From CAKZML01 sp963823435 (GTDB lineage: Bacteria; Pseudomonadota; Gammaproteobacteria; Steroidobacterales; BM003): 64,000 nt of DNA. Shown in pieces: positions 1 to 10,826 of this stretch. Where the stretch lies: NCBI GenBank assembly GCA_963823435.1, contig CAWGLN010000001.1, positions 806,001 to 870,000 of the forward strand, given 5' to 3'. Under the pieces are notes generated by a model. That model had not been told where the DNA came from. It searched no databases and saw only the letters and a list, made by a program, of their open reading frames with translations. The stretch's first letter is position 1. Every line of letters begins with the position of its first letter. Made by a program: the position numbers and the translations under genes.

Positions 1-868
1 CCTGCTGCGCACAATCCGGTTTGGCCAGATCGCAGCGATGCCGGTAAATACACCCCATACCAGGCGGTTCCACTGCAAGCGAGGCCGGCCGACTCCCATC
101 CATCCTTGCGCCCGGCACGGCCGCCAGCAAATCCCGTGTATAGGGGTGGGCCGGGTGGGCACACAAAGGGACGGCCGCACCCTGCTCCAGCAGGCATCCC
201 CCGTAAATCACGGCCACCTGGTCACAAATGTGACGCACCACCGCCAGGTCATGGCTGATAAACACCATGGCAAGCCCCAGTTCCCGCTGCAGACTCATGA
301 GCAAATTCAGCACCTGGGCCTGTACCGACACGTCCAGCGCACTTACTACTTCATCGCAAATCAACAACGCAGGCTGCACCATCAACGCCCTGGCAATCGC
401 GATGCGTTGACATTGGCCGCCCGAGAATTCATGCGGATAGCCGGACAGGGTGGCCGGTGGCAGACCCACCATATCCAGCACTTGTACGGCGCGGGCCAGT
501 CGCTGTCGTGCATCCATCTCGCCATGGTGCACCCTCAGGGGTTCTTCCAGACTCTGCAGAATGGTCATGCGTGGATCCAGGGAAGCGACCGGGTTTTGAA
601 ATACCATTTGCACCTGCCGCCGCAGGTCCCTGGCCATGGCCCCGTCGGCAGGCAGGCGTTGACCCATGACCGATATGTGGCCCGTGCGTGTGGGGCGCAG
701 ACCCACCAGGGCCCTCGCCAGACTGGTCTTTCCCGAGCCGGACTCGCCCACCACTCCCAGCACATGGCCGGGCTGCAACGCCAGGTTGATGCCCGACAAG
801 CCCGGTCCTCCGGGATTCGAGGGATCAAAGGACAGTCCGAGCTCATGTACCTCGAGCACCGGGTTCAT
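1..868 (-). CDS. oppF: Oligopeptide/dipeptide ABC transporter ATPase, OppF/DppF type (3' end outside window)
   Basis: This is the second ATPase of a peptide importer; it powers uptake of short peptides through the OppB/OppC channel at the inner membrane. The visible 289 residues contain a Walker A GESGSGKT at about residues 41-48, the signature FSGGQ, a Walker B reading LLICDEVVSALD (DEV replaces the usual DEP), and the switch histidine in ISHDLAVV. The C-terminal oligopeptide-transporter extension with Cys residues begins near the window edge. The start at 868 overlaps the stop of oppD as ATGA, so the two are probably translationally coupled. The gene runs off the left edge without a stop. 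Assignment to Opp versus Dpp is not possible from sequence alone. Confidence 0.9.
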   Translation of the reverse strand, partial: MNPVLEVHELGLSFDPSNPGGPGLSGINLALQPGHVLGVVGESGSGKTSLARALVGLRPTRTGHISVMGQRLPADGAMARDLRRQVQMVFQNPVASLDPRMTILQSLEEPLRVHHGEMDARQRLARAVQVLDMVGLPPATLSGYPHEFSGGQCQRIAIARALMVQPALLICDEVVSALDVSVQAQVLNLLMSLQRELGLAMVFISHDLAVVRHICDQVAVIYGGCLLEQGAAVPLCAHPAHPYTRDLLAAVPGARMDGSRPASLAVEPPGMGCIYRHRCDLAKPDCAQQ

Positions 869-1851
869 GGCCCTGTCTCCGGATTGAAACAGGCCCGCCG
901 ATGTCCGGGGGATATCTGCTCCAGCACGGGCATATCGGTTTCGCAACTCTCCAGCCGACGCGGACAGCGCGGATGGAAGGGGCAACCCGGGGGCCAATTG
1001 CCGGCGCCCGGCGCCTGGCCCTGCAAAGATGGCAACAGGGCGCCGGGCACGGAGTCCAGACCCGGCGCACAGGCGATGAGACCCGCTGTGTAGGGATGAC
1101 CTGCCGAGGCAAATAATTCGTCGGTCGGCCCCTGCTCCAGTACCCGGCCGCCGTACATCACCAGGACCCTGTCCGCCACACCGCGTACCACGGACAGGTC
1201 GTGGGTGATCAGCAACACCGCAGTTCCGCTTTGCCTGGCCAGGGTGGCGATTAGCGCCAGCACCTGGCTCTGGGTGGTCACATCCAGGGCGGTGGTCGGT
1301 TCGTCCGCTACCAGTACCGCGGGCTTTCCCAGCAAGGCCAATGCCATCACCACCCGTTGCTGCATGCCGCCCGAAAGCTCGTGGGCGTATTTGCCGAGCA
1401 ACGCCGGCGCATCCGCCAAACCCACCGCCTGCAGCATACGCTGGGCCTGTTCCGTTGCGGCCGCGCCACCCAGGTGCTGGTGTCGGCGCAACATTTCCAG
1501 CATCTGCTTGCCGATGGTCAGGTAGGGATTGAGCGCCTGGCCGGGATCCTGGGACACCAACCCGATCCGCCTGCCCCTGACCCGGGTCCAGCCCGCCTCG
1601 TCCAGGTCATCCAGGGACTGACCTTCCAGCAGTATGCTGCCACGACGGCGGGCACCCGGTCCCAACAGCCCCATCAGCGCCAGCCCTGCCTGGCTCTTGC
1701 CCGAGCCTGACTCACCCACCACGGCCAACACTTCTCCCGGGTACAACTCAAAATCCAGGCCACGCACCGCATCGCGGGAACTGGTCGCGGGCCCATAGGA
1801 AACCTGCAAACCGGTCACCTGCAACACCGGACCCGGACCCGCCGCGCTCAT
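865..1851 (-). CDS. oppD: Oligopeptide/dipeptide ABC transporter ATPase, OppD/DppD type
   Basis: First ATPase of the peptide importer, 328 residues, the normal family length. Walker A GESGSGKS lies at about residues 46-53, the signature is LSGGMQQR and Walker B is VLVADEPTTALD. The C-terminal region carries the CPFHPRCP cysteine motif found in peptide-transporter ATPases, which in some members binds an iron-sulfur cluster. It overlaps oppC by ATGA upstream and oppF by ATGA downstream, so all ATPase and permease genes are likely one coupled transcript. The frame is intact. Confidence 0.93.
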   Translation of the reverse strand: MSAAGPGPVLQVTGLQVSYGPATSSRDAVRGLDFELYPGEVLAVVGESGSGKSQAGLALMGLLGPGARRRGSILLEGQSLDDLDEAGWTRVRGRRIGLVSQDPGQALNPYLTIGKQMLEMLRRHQHLGGAAATEQAQRMLQAVGLADAPALLGKYAHELSGGMQQRVVMALALLGKPAVLVADEPTTALDVTTQSQVLALIATLARQSGTAVLLITHDLSVVRGVADRVLVMYGGRVLEQGPTDELFASAGHPYTAGLIACAPGLDSVPGALLPSLQGQAPGAGNWPPGCPFHPRCPRRLESCETDMPVLEQISPGHRRACFNPETGP

Positions 1852-2729
1852 GCCCCGTCCCGCCTGTCGCTACGCATCGGGTCCAGGGCATCGCGAAGAC
1901 CGTCGCCCAGGAAATTCAGGCACAACAAGGTCAGGCCGAGGACCAGGCCCGGATACACCAGCATCCAGGGTGCGTTTTCCATTTCCCTCGCGCCCTCGCT
2001 GATCAGGGAACCCCATGAGGTCAGGGGTTCCTGCACCCCCAGCCCCAGAAAGCTGAGGAAGGATTCGGCCAGAATTACCTGGGGCACGGTCAGGGTGGCG
2101 TAAACCACCACGATACCGGTCAGGTTGGGCAGGATATGCCGCAAGAGTATGCCGGCCGAGGACACCCCGGTAGCCCGGGCAGCCAGCACAAACTCCTGGT
2201 TTTTCAGACTCATGGCCTGGCCACGCACGATGCGTGACATATCCAGCCAGTTGATTGCGCCGATGGCCAGGAATATCAGCATGATGTGACGGCCAAAATA
2301 CACCGTGAGCAGGATAACCAGGAACAGGAATGGCAGGGCGTAAAGCACGTCCACCGAGCGCATCATCAGCTGGTCGACACGGCCACCCAGATACCCTGCC
2401 GTGGCGCCATAAATCACCCCTATCAGCACACTGACCAGGGTCGCCACCAGACCCACTGCCAGCGACACACGTCCTCCCATCAGCACACGCGCCAGCAGAT
2501 CGCGCCCGTTGGCGTCGGTGCCCAGCAGGTGTCCGCTATGAAACGAAGGGGCGGTGGAAATCTGGTTCCAGTCAATCGCCTGGGGTGTGAAGGACACGAG
2601 CCATGGACCCGCCAATACCGCAAGGCATACCAGGACCAGCACTACTGCCGAGGCCATCGCCGCCCGGTTTTCGGCCAGCCTGGCCAGGGCGCCTCGCCAG
2701 TGGGTGGCAACGACCGGCGCGGCGCTCAC
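1848..2729 (-). CDS. oppC: Peptide ABC transporter permease, OppC/DppC type
   Basis: Inner-membrane permease of the peptide importer, 293 residues. It begins with one membrane segment at about residues 25-48, followed by a periplasmic stretch (LLGTDANGRDLLARVLMG, the typical OppC N-terminal OppC_N motif) and five further membrane segments in the BPD_transp_1 domain. The ATPase-contact EAA-like region is around ATGVSSAGILLRHILPN. It overlaps oppB and oppD by four bases on each side. The frame is intact. Confidence 0.93.
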   Translation of the reverse strand: MSAAPVVATHWRGALARLAENRAAMASAVVLVLVCLAVLAGPWLVSFTPQAIDWNQISTAPSFHSGHLLGTDANGRDLLARVLMGGRVSLAVGLVATLVSVLIGVIYGATAGYLGGRVDQLMMRSVDVLYALPFLFLVILLTVYFGRHIMLIFLAIGAINWLDMSRIVRGQAMSLKNQEFVLAARATGVSSAGILLRHILPNLTGIVVVYATLTVPQVILAESFLSFLGLGVQEPLTSWGSLISEGAREMENAPWMLVYPGLVLGLTLLCLNFLGDGLRDALDPMRSDRRDGA

Positions 2730-3697
2730 GCGCGTCTCAACCTGGGGTCTATCAGGCGGTAACTGATATCCACCACGAGATTGAAGGCGATAACCAGTAC
2801 ACCATAGAAAACCACCACGCCCATGACCAGGGTGTAGTCACGGTTCACCGCTCCCTGGATGAAATAGCGCCCGATACCCGGGATACCGAATATCGTTTCC
2901 ACCACTACCGAGCCGGTCAGCAGGGCGGCGGCCGCGGGCCCCAGGTATGAAATCACGGGCACCAGGGCGGGTCGCAAGGCATGACCCCAGAGTACCCGCC
3001 GGGGACTCAGACCCCGCGCCCGGGCCATGGTGATAAAACCGGCATTCAGGACCTCCAGCATGCTGCTACGCGTGATGCGGGCAATGTAGGCGATCTGGGG
3101 CAGGGCCAGCGCGATCACCGGCAAGACCATGTTGCGCAGACCCATACCGCTGCCCGCCTCCACCGCCATCGCCGGCAGCCAGTCCAGGTAGATAGCAAAC
3201 ACCAGCACCAGCAGGGGCGCCACCACGAAATTGGGCACCGATATTCCCACCAGGCTAAAACCCATGATCCCGGCATCCGCCCAGGTGTTGGCCTTGCGCG
3301 CCGCTATCACGCCGGCCGGTATACCCAGCGCCAGCGCCAGCAAAAAGGCCAGCCCGCCGAGCTGCAGGGAATAGGGCAGTCCCGAGGCAATCAGCTCGGC
3401 CACATCGTAATCCGGATACTGGAAGGAGGGTCCCAGGTCACCCTTTAAAAGATTGCCCAGGTACCGCAGGTACTGCCTGCCCAGGCTTTCGTCCAGGTGG
3501 TAGGCCGCAAGCAGATTCTGCTCGACCTGCGGCGGCAGGTTTCGTTCACCGGCGAACGGGCCGCCGGGGACCGCGCGCATGAGAAAGAACGCTGCGGTTA
3601 CCAGCACCAGCAAGGTGGGAATCGCGCTCAGAAGTCGTTTGAATATCAGCCCTGGCAAGACCGCCCTCCCGTGTGTCCAGCGGGTAGGCCGCAGCAT
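2726..3697 (-). CDS. oppB: Peptide ABC transporter permease, OppB/DppB type
   Basis: Inner-membrane permease partner of OppC, up to 323 residues. The family-typical start ...LIFKRLLSAIPTLLVL begins about 14 residues in. An in-frame TTG at 3658 preceded by GGGAGGG is a plausible alternative start to the ATG at 3697, which lies only four bases after the oppA stop. The protein has six predicted membrane segments and the EAA-like loop (ARARGLSPRRVLWGHALRPA). It is cotranscribed with oppA and oppC. Confidence 0.92.
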   Translation of the reverse strand: MLRPTRWTHGRAVLPGLIFKRLLSAIPTLLVLVTAAFFLMRAVPGGPFAGERNLPPQVEQNLLAAYHLDESLGRQYLRYLGNLLKGDLGPSFQYPDYDVAELIASGLPYSLQLGGLAFLLALALGIPAGVIAARKANTWADAGIMGFSLVGISVPNFVVAPLLVLVFAIYLDWLPAMAVEAGSGMGLRNMVLPVIALALPQIAYIARITRSSMLEVLNAGFITMARARGLSPRRVLWGHALRPALVPVISYLGPAAAALLTGSVVVETIFGIPGIGRYFIQGAVNRDYTLVMGVVVFYGVLVIAFNLVVDISYRLIDPRLRRA

Positions 3698-3700
3698 GAA

Positions 3701-5348
3701 TTAATCGCGCTGCAATGACAAATGCCTGCTGTACTGCAGGTTCATGATGTTGTCCTGCCAACCCCCTACCCAGGGTTTGACCAGGTGGCGGCTGACATGA
3801 AAATACACGGGGATTACCGGCGTATCCGCCAGCATCAGGCGCTCGGCCTGCTCCAGCAACGCACGCCGCTGCTGAAGGTCAACTTCCGTGCCGGCCTGCA
3901 CCAACAGACTGTCGTAGGCGGGATTGGAATAGCCGCTGAGATTCAGGTCAAAATCTGACTGAAAGAACTGGGCGAAGGTAAAGGCATCGTTGTAGTCGCC
4001 GATCCAGCTGGAGCGAAACACCTGGGTCTCACCCTGGCGTATATGTTGTATCAGTACCTGGAATTCCTCGTTGACCAGGGTAGCCTCCACGCCCAGCGCT
4101 TCCTTCCACATGCTGGCAATGGCCACGGCAATGCGCTGGTGAGTCTCGGCGGTGTTGTAACGGATTTCCACCTCGGCCGGATTGTCCGGACCATAGCCGG
4201 CACTTGCGTAAAGCTCCCGCGCCTGCTGGGTGCGCTGCTGCGAATCCAGGCCGGCCCACGCCACTACCTGGGGCGTGTAGTTACTGGTTCCCGGGGGCAC
4301 CCAGCCATAGGCAGCGAACCTCTCCAACACCGGTGATCTTCTCGGTCAGTAATTCCCGGTCGATCGCCATGGACAGCGCCTGGCGCAGTTGCGGATTATC
4401 GCGAAACGGCGGCTTGCGCAGGTTGAGTCCGTAGTAATAAGTGGTCAGGTAAGGATGGATTCGCAGTTCCGCCGCCAGGTTTTCCTTGATCCAGCGAAAC
4501 TGCTGCAGCGGAATGGTGTAGGTGAAATCCAGCTCGCCCGCCCGGTAGCGCTTGAGCTCCGCGCCATCATCCGCAGTATTGTAAAAAATCACCCGGTCTA
4601 TCCGGTTGGTCTGATTGTTCCAGTAACCGGTATTACGTCGGGCCGAGATATATGCCCCTACCACCCACTCGTCCAGGACAAAAGCGCCATTGGAAACCAG
4701 GTTGCCGGGGCGCCCATAGTCCTTGCCGTGGGTTAGCAGGCTGGCCTCATGCACCGGATACATGCTGGGGTGGGTCAGCAAGTCCAGCAGGTAGGGGGCG
4801 GGTCTGACCAGGTGCAGACGCAGGGTCGCGGGGTCCGGGGCTTCCACACCCAGGGCGTCCGGCGGCATGTCACCCGTCAGTATTTCGGCGCCATTGAGCA
4901 ACAGGGACATATTCTGGGCATAGAACGCCGCCGTGGCCGGATTGGCCAGGCGTCTGAAACTGAATACGAAATCCCCGGCGCTAACGGGATCACCATTGGA
5001 CCAACGCGCCTCGGGTCGCAAGTGGAATGTATAAACCAGCCCGTCATCACTGATGTCCCAGTCACGCGCCACGGCGGGCTCCAGATCACCGTTGGGCGCG
5101 TGCGTGAGCAAGCCCTCAAACAGGTCACGTGCGAGGTTAAACGCCGGGTCGGTACGCGAGGACTGTGGATTCAGGGACTCGGGTTCCGGGCCATTGCCCC
5201 TGCGTAGAACAGCCTCTGCGAGCACCCCGGCATCGCGAGACACCGCTGGCAGATCACCGGCATCGTGACCGGCGCCGCGCCAGAGCAGGAGGCCGCCGAA
5301 TGCCAGGATAACGGCCAGGAGAGCGTGTCGTTTGAGTTGCTGCGTCAT
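3701..5348 (-). CDS. oppA: Peptide ABC transporter substrate-binding protein (OppA/SBP_bac_5), one frameshift
   Basis: Periplasmic peptide-binding protein, first gene of the opp operon, about 549 residues when the frames are joined. The N terminus MTQQLKRHALLAVILAFGGLLL is a signal or anchor segment without a lipobox cysteine. The body matches SBP_bac_5 (GPEPESLNPQ, LRPEARWSNGDPV, LSMAIDRELL). A one-base shift near 4325 separates ...KITGVGE from RFAAYGWVPPG; the sequence is collinear across it, so an indel in the read or assembly is likelier than a real lesion. The ATG at 5348 is preferred over the in-frame TTG at 5357; it lies inside an inverted repeat described separately. Confidence 0.85.
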
Positions 5349-5371
5349 GGAGTCCAACTGTACTCCATGAC
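5344..5371. promoter_or_regulatory. 10-bp perfect inverted repeat over the oppA start
   Basis: GTCATGGAGT at 5344-5353 is repeated inverted as ACTCCATGAC at 5362-5371 with an 8-base spacer. It covers the probable oppA initiation codon. It could be an operator or an mRNA hairpin hiding the start; there is no T tract, so it does not look like a terminator. The function is inferred only from position and symmetry. Confidence 0.45.
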
Positions 5372-5408
5372 AGCGGTCTACCCAAGACGGACGCTTGCCA
5401 GAACCCGT

Positions 5409-7324
5409 TCAGGCGCTGTGTCGGGTGAGCTCGCGTTTCTTCAGGTGTATCAACAGAAGTGAGACCGCAGCGGGTGTCATACCCGGCAGGCGTGAGGCCT
5501 GGCCGATGGTTACCGGTCTTGCCAGTCCCAGTTTTTGGCGCACCTCGTTGGACAGGCCGCGGACACCGGCATAGTCCAGGTCGTCGGGCAGACGCGTCTG
5601 TTCGTTGCGCAGATGGCGGTCTATCTCCTCCTGCTGCCGCAGAATATAGCCCTGGTATTTCGCCTGTACTTCCACCTGCAGGACGACCTGGGCCGCCTGC
5701 TCGGTCATCCAGCCCAAGCAGGGCAGGATTGGTACCCACCGTGGACAGCCCCGTGAGCCCTGCATAGCTCGCCTCGGGTCGCTTGAGTAACTCAAACGCC
5801 CTGGCCTCCCGGGATAACGGTCCGCCAAACACGGCCGTGGATTGCTCCACGCTAAGGTGCTCGGGTCTCACCAGCACCTGGCCCAGACGCTGGACCTCGT
5901 TCCGCAACGAGCTCCTGCTTGCGCTGAAAGGTGTCCCATCGGGAGTCGTCCACCAGCCCCAGTTCCCGACCACGCGGGGTCAGGCGGGCATCGGCATTAT
6001 CCTCCCGCAACTTCAGCCGGTACTCGGCGCGACTGGTGAACATGCGGTAGGGTTCCGCCGTTCCGCTGGTGATCAGATCGTCCACCATGACGCCGATATA
6101 CGCTTCGTCCCTGCGTGGACACCAGGTCTCACGGCCGCTGGCGGTGAGCGCTGCATTCAAACCGGCCAGCAATCCCTGGGCCGCAGCCTCTTCATAGCCG
6201 GTAGTGCCGTTAATCTGGCCGGCAAAAAACAGACCTTCAAGGTGGCGGGTTTCCAGGCTGGGCTTCAGGTCCCGGGGGTCAAAGAAATCGTATTCGATAG
6301 CGTAACCCGGACGTGTGATGTGGGCGTTCTCAAAACCCCGCATGCTGCGCACAAATTCCAGTTGCACCTCATAGGACAAACTCGTGGAAATACCGTTGGG
6401 ATAAACCTCGTGGGTAGTCAGGCCCTCGGGCTCCACGAATACCTGGTGCGACAACTTGTCGGCAAAGCGCACGATCTTGTCTTCCACCGAGGGACAATAG
6501 CGCGGACCCACGCCTTCGATGGCGCCCGAAAACATCGGTGAGTCAGCAAGACCCCCGCGAATGATCTCGTGCGTGCGCTCATTGGTATGCGTAATAAAAC
6601 AGGAGACCTGGCGCGGGTGTTCGCTGGCGCGACCGATGAAGGAGAATACCGGCACCGGGTCGTCACCCGTCTGTTCCTCCATCATGCTCAAGTCGAGACT
6701 GCGGCCATCCAAACGCGGCGGCGTGCCGGTCTTGAGACGGCCTACGCGGAAAGGCAATTCTCTCAGCCTGGCGGCCAGGGCATTGGACGGGGGATCACCG
6801 GCCCTGCCGCCCTGGTGGCTGGATCGGCCAACATGAATGCGCCCACCCAGGAAAGTCCCCACTGTAAGCACGACCGTTGGCGCGCGAAATTCCAGCCCCA
6901 TCACGGTTCTTACCCCGGTGACCTTTTCGCCTTCCACCAGCAGGTCGTCTACCGTTTGTTGAAACAGGGTCAGGCCCGGCTGGTTTTCCGCCATGCTGCG
7001 AATCGCCTGGCGATAAAGTACGCGATCCGCCTGGGCGCGCGTGGCCCGCACAGCCGGCCCTTTGCTGGCGTTCAGGGTGCGGAACTGGATACCGGCCCGG
7101 TCTGCGGCACGGGCCATGGCCCCGCCCAGGGCGTCGATTTCGCGGGTCAGGTGGCCCTTGCCGATACCGCCGATAGCGGGGTTGCAACTCATCTGGCCAA
7201 TGGTCTCGATGTTCTGCGTCAGCAAAAGCGTACGCGCACCGACGCGCGCCGACGCCAGGGCGGCCTCGGTGCCGGCGTGACCGCCTCCGACCACGATCAC
7301 GTCATATTTATGTGTGTACGCCAT
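5409..7324 (-). CDS. mnmG: tRNA uridine-5-carboxymethylaminomethyl modification enzyme MnmG (GidA), two frameshifts
   Basis: FAD-dependent enzyme that works with MnmE to make the (carboxymethyl)aminomethyl group at U34 of certain tRNAs. The N terminus has the FAD-binding GGGHAGTEAAL motif, followed by the conserved CNPAIGGIGKGHL block and the NGISTSLP-type region (here NGISTSLS). The C-terminal helical domain ends near RPVTIGQASRLPGMTPAAV. The joined length of about 638 residues is normal. Frame changes lie near 5900 and near 5730; all three segments are collinear with the family, so I read them as sequence indels. It is not adjacent to mnmE here; the gene order in related genomes is often closer. 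Confidence 0.9.
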
Positions 7325-7458
7325 ACGCTTCTCGTTCCGCCACCAGGGCGGTCGCGCATTTTACCAGTAGATCATCATGTCACGCATCCAGGATCCCTGG
7401 TTTACAGGCCGACGCAGGACTGCGACCATGGGCGCGACTTTCAAACAAAGGACGTCGT

Positions 7459-8918
7459 ATGGGCCCCAGAACTGTGCTCGCTATGCTGCTAGGCAGCCTC
7501 TCCCTGGTCGCGCAAGCCGACGCACTGGAACTGAAAGACTGCCGTATCCAGGACACCGAGGGAACAATATCCGCACCGGCCCAGTGCGGTCTTTTCCAGG
7601 TGCCGGAAAATCCGGACGACCCTTCCGGCAAGCAGATAGAACTTTTTGTTGCGCGTGTCCCCACCTTGAATCAGCAGCGCTCGGAACAGGCGTTTGTTCT
7701 ACTGGCAGGTGGACCCGGTCAAGCGGCCAGCGAGGCCTACGCCAGCAGCCAGCAGGCATTCGAGCGCATTCGTCGCAGCCACGACATCCTGCTGGTGGAT
7801 CAGCGGGGAACCGGGAAATCCAATCGCATGGCCTGCGATTTTTCAGCCGAGACCGAGGCGCTGGACTGGGACGATGAAGGGACGACGCAAGCCCTAAAGG
7901 ATTGCCACGATCACCTGCCGGGCGATCCGCGTTACTACACCACCAGCGTGGCCGTCAGAGACCTGGACGCGGTGCGCGCGACCCTGGGTTATTCGCAACT
8001 GGTCTTGTATGGGGGCTCCTACGGAACCGCCGTCGCCCAGCATTATCTTCGTCGCTATCCAGAACAAGACCCGCAGCGTGATCCTGGACGGTGTGGCGCC
8101 GCCGGGCGTGACTCTTGCGACGGATATCGCCCTGAATGCACAACTGGCGCTGGAACCGGATTTTCGCCCGCTGCAAGGAAGACCCTGCCTGTAACGACAG
8201 CTTATCCGGAACTGGCTGCTGCATTTGACCGGGTTGCGGGACGGCTGAAAAACGCACCGGTGGAACTGGATATGTCTGATCCCATGACCGCCAAGCCACT
8301 GCACATCAGCCTTGGCTACGACCTGATGGTCGCGGGAATTCGACTGCTCAGCTATCGCCCGGAATCCATCGCGCTGTTGCCGCTGATGATCAGTGAGGCG
8401 GACAAGGGAAACTTCGGACCGCTTGCAGCCCAGAGCCTGTTATCTGTGTCTTCTCTTAACGACATGCTTGCCCTGGGTATGCACAACGCCGTGATGTGTA
8501 CCGAAGATATTCCGTTCGTGGACTTCCAGACGCGTGGATATGGCGGCTCTCGAGAACACTTATCTTGGCAGCGATCAACTCAATGGCCTGCGAAAGATTT
8601 GCGAGATCTGGCCGCAGGGTCTCGCGGACCCGGATATCAGGGATCCGGTGATTTCGAATGTGCCGGTTTTGTTGCTCTCGGGTGAGGCAGATCCGGTCAC
8701 CCCGCCTGCCTACGCAGAGCGGGTCGCCGCCACGTTGCGAAAACTCGCGTCACCTGGTGGGACCCGGACAGGGACACGGGATGCTAACCGTTGGTTGCGT
8801 TTCCCGGCTGGTGGCGGATTTTACCCGCGACGGCTTGCTGGATCAGCTCGATGCCGGGTGCGTTCAACAGGTGGGGCCGACACCCTTCTTTCTTGATTTC
8901 AACGGACCCACACCATGA
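7459..8918 (+). CDS. Secreted alpha/beta-hydrolase peptidase, S33 / tripeptidyl-aminopeptidase-like, several frameshifts
   Basis: An exported serine peptidase of the S33 family with a TAP-like C-terminal domain, which would remove N-terminal residues from peptides. The ATG at 7459 follows AAAGGA and opens a signal peptide ending near ADA. The nucleophile elbow is GGSYG, the acid region is LLSGEADPVTPP and the histidine is in GQGHGML. At least three frame changes (near 8065, 8170-8200, 8530 and about 8740) break the reading, but the segments are collinear. The stop overlaps the ATG of the next gene (ATGA at 8915), suggesting cotranscription with the ABC exporter. The substrate is unknown. Confidence 0.78.
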
Positions 8919-9646
8919 TAGAGGCACAGGGACTGAAAAAATCCTTCGGCAAGGTGCAAGCGCTCAAGGACGTGAGCTTCGTGGCGCCGGACGGCAAGGT
9001 AACGGGGTTGCTGGGACCTAACGGCGCCGGTAAATCCACCACCTTGCGCATCCTTTACACCGTGCTCAATCCGGATGCCGGCACCGCTGTTATCGACGGC
9101 GCAGACATACGCCGCGACAGCATGGGTGTTCGACGTCAGATCGGTGTTCTGCCTCACTCGGCCGGTCTTTATCCGAACCTGAGTGCCCGGGAAAACATCG
9201 CTTATTACGGCCGTATCCTGGGAATGCAGGAAATTGCCCTGCAAAAACGTATTGACGAATTGGCCGGGCTGCTGGAACTCGAGGACGTGATCGACCGTCG
9301 GGCCAAGGGTTTCTCCCAGGGCCAACGCACAAAAGTGGCCCTCGCGCGGGCCCTGGTGCACAAGCCTCGCAACCTGTTGCTTGACGAACCCACCAACGGT
9401 CTGGATGTGATGGCCACCCGCGCCCTGAGGGAACTCATTCTCAAACTGAAAAACGAAGGTATCTGTATCCTGTTCTCCAGCCACATCATGCAGGAAGTGG
9501 CCGCTCTTTGTGACGAGATCGTCATCATTGGAGGGGGCCGCGTGGTGGCTTCCGGCACGCCTGAGTCACTACGCCAGAGCACTGGAGAGCAGGAACTGGA
9601 AGAAGCCTTTGTGAAAGCCATAGGCAGCGCGGAGGGCCTCCAGTGA
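8915..9646 (+). CDS. ABC exporter ATPase, NatA-like
   Basis: ATP-binding subunit of an ABC-2-type exporter, 243 residues. Walker A GPNGAGKST, a non-canonical signature FSQGQRTKV and Walker B LLLDEPTNGLD are visible. It overlaps the upstream peptidase and the downstream permease by four bases each. The pairing with a CPBP-free ABC-2 permease resembles NatAB sodium-extrusion systems, but the substrate cannot be deduced. The frame is intact. Confidence 0.88.
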   Translation: MIEAQGLKKSFGKVQALKDVSFVAPDGKVTGLLGPNGAGKSTTLRILYTVLNPDAGTAVIDGADIRRDSMGVRRQIGVLPHSAGLYPNLSARENIAYYGRILGMQEIALQKRIDELAGLLELEDVIDRRAKGFSQGQRTKVALARALVHKPRNLLLDEPTNGLDVMATRALRELILKLKNEGICILFSSHIMQEVAALCDEIVIIGGGRVVASGTPESLRQSTGEQELEEAFVKAIGSAEGLQ

Positions 9647-10826
9647 TGCGACAGATCTTCACTGTCTTCCGTAAGGAAGTCACCGACAACCTGCGCGATC
9701 GTCGCACCCTGATGTCGGCCCTGCTGTTCGGCCCCTTGTTCGGCCCCTTGTTATTCGCCGGCATGATTTCGCTGACCCTGCAACGCTCCATCGGCGAATC
9801 CACCGAGGCCATGCGACTGCCCGTATCCGGTGTCGAAAACGCACCCAGCCTGATGCAATTTTTGACCCAGAATAACGTGGACGTTGTTGCTATGGCGCTG
9901 ACGATGGCCTCGGCGCAGGCATTGATCGACGCGGGTACCGAAGACGTGGTGCTGATAGTCTCGGAAGGTTATGGCGAGGCCATGCGCGCGGGCAAGCCCG
10001 CTGTTGTGCAACTGGTGTCCGATAATGCGAACAGCAATGCCACCAAGAATATTCGCCGCACCGAAAGACTCCTGAGAGCCTACGAACAACAACTCTCGGC
10101 CCTGCGTTTGCTCGCACGCGGTATCAGCCCCTCGGTGATCAACCCCCTGGCGGTTGAAGACGTGGATGTTTCTACCCCCACCGGACGCTCCATCATCCTG
10201 CTCGGTATGATGAATTACTTCATCATATTTTCGGTGCTCATGGGTGGTCTCTACCTGGCCATTGACACCACTGCGGGGGAGCGCGAACGGGGTTCGCTGG
10301 AACCATTGCTTACATTGCCTGTGGAGCGTTGGCGCCTGATAGTTGGCAAGGTGCTGGCCACCTGTCTGTTCATGGTGTCTGTCATTGGTGGTGAGCCTGA
10401 CCGCGTTTTCGCTCTCGCTATCCTTTGTGCCGTTGGCGGAAGTCGGTATGGCAACCAATTTCGGCTTCGGTTGTAGCAGCCCGCATCTTCGTGGTCATGC
10501 TGCCATTTGCACTACTTGGTGCGGCGGGGATGACTGCTGTCGCGTCATTTACCAAGAGTTACAAAGAGGCGCAAACCTATTTGACGGTGGTCATGCTGGT
10601 GCCAACCCTGCCTATCATTTTTGCGGCACTGTTTACTCTCAGGCCATCGCTGGTCCTGATGCTGGTGCCGTCTCTTTCGCAACACCTGGTGATTACCGGA
10701 ATGATGAAGGGAGATCCCCTGTCCATGGTCTACGTGGCCATCTCTTTCGCCAGCACGCTTGTGATAGGTCTGTTGCTGCTCGGCCTCGCGGCCCGGCTCT
10801 ACCGCAGGGAAGGAATCCTGGGATAG
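9643..10826 (+). CDS. ABC-2 permease of the NatAB-like exporter, two frameshifts
   Basis: Membrane subunit for the preceding ATPase. The N terminus MRQIFTVFRKEVTDNLRDRR and a first membrane segment at about residues 25-45 are followed by a long periplasmic domain and a C-terminal group of membrane segments (MNYFIIFSVLMGGLYLAID, LPFALLGAAGMTAVASF and others). Frame changes near 10385 and 10470 interrupt the second half; the third piece continues to the stop at 10826, giving about 394 residues. The stop codon touches the first base of the repeat element that follows. Confidence 0.8.

Noticed and set aside
38..1093. 351-codon plus-strand open frame at the left edge.
   Set aside because: It is antisense to oppF and oppD and has the Gln/His/Arg-rich composition of a shadow frame in GC-rich DNA.
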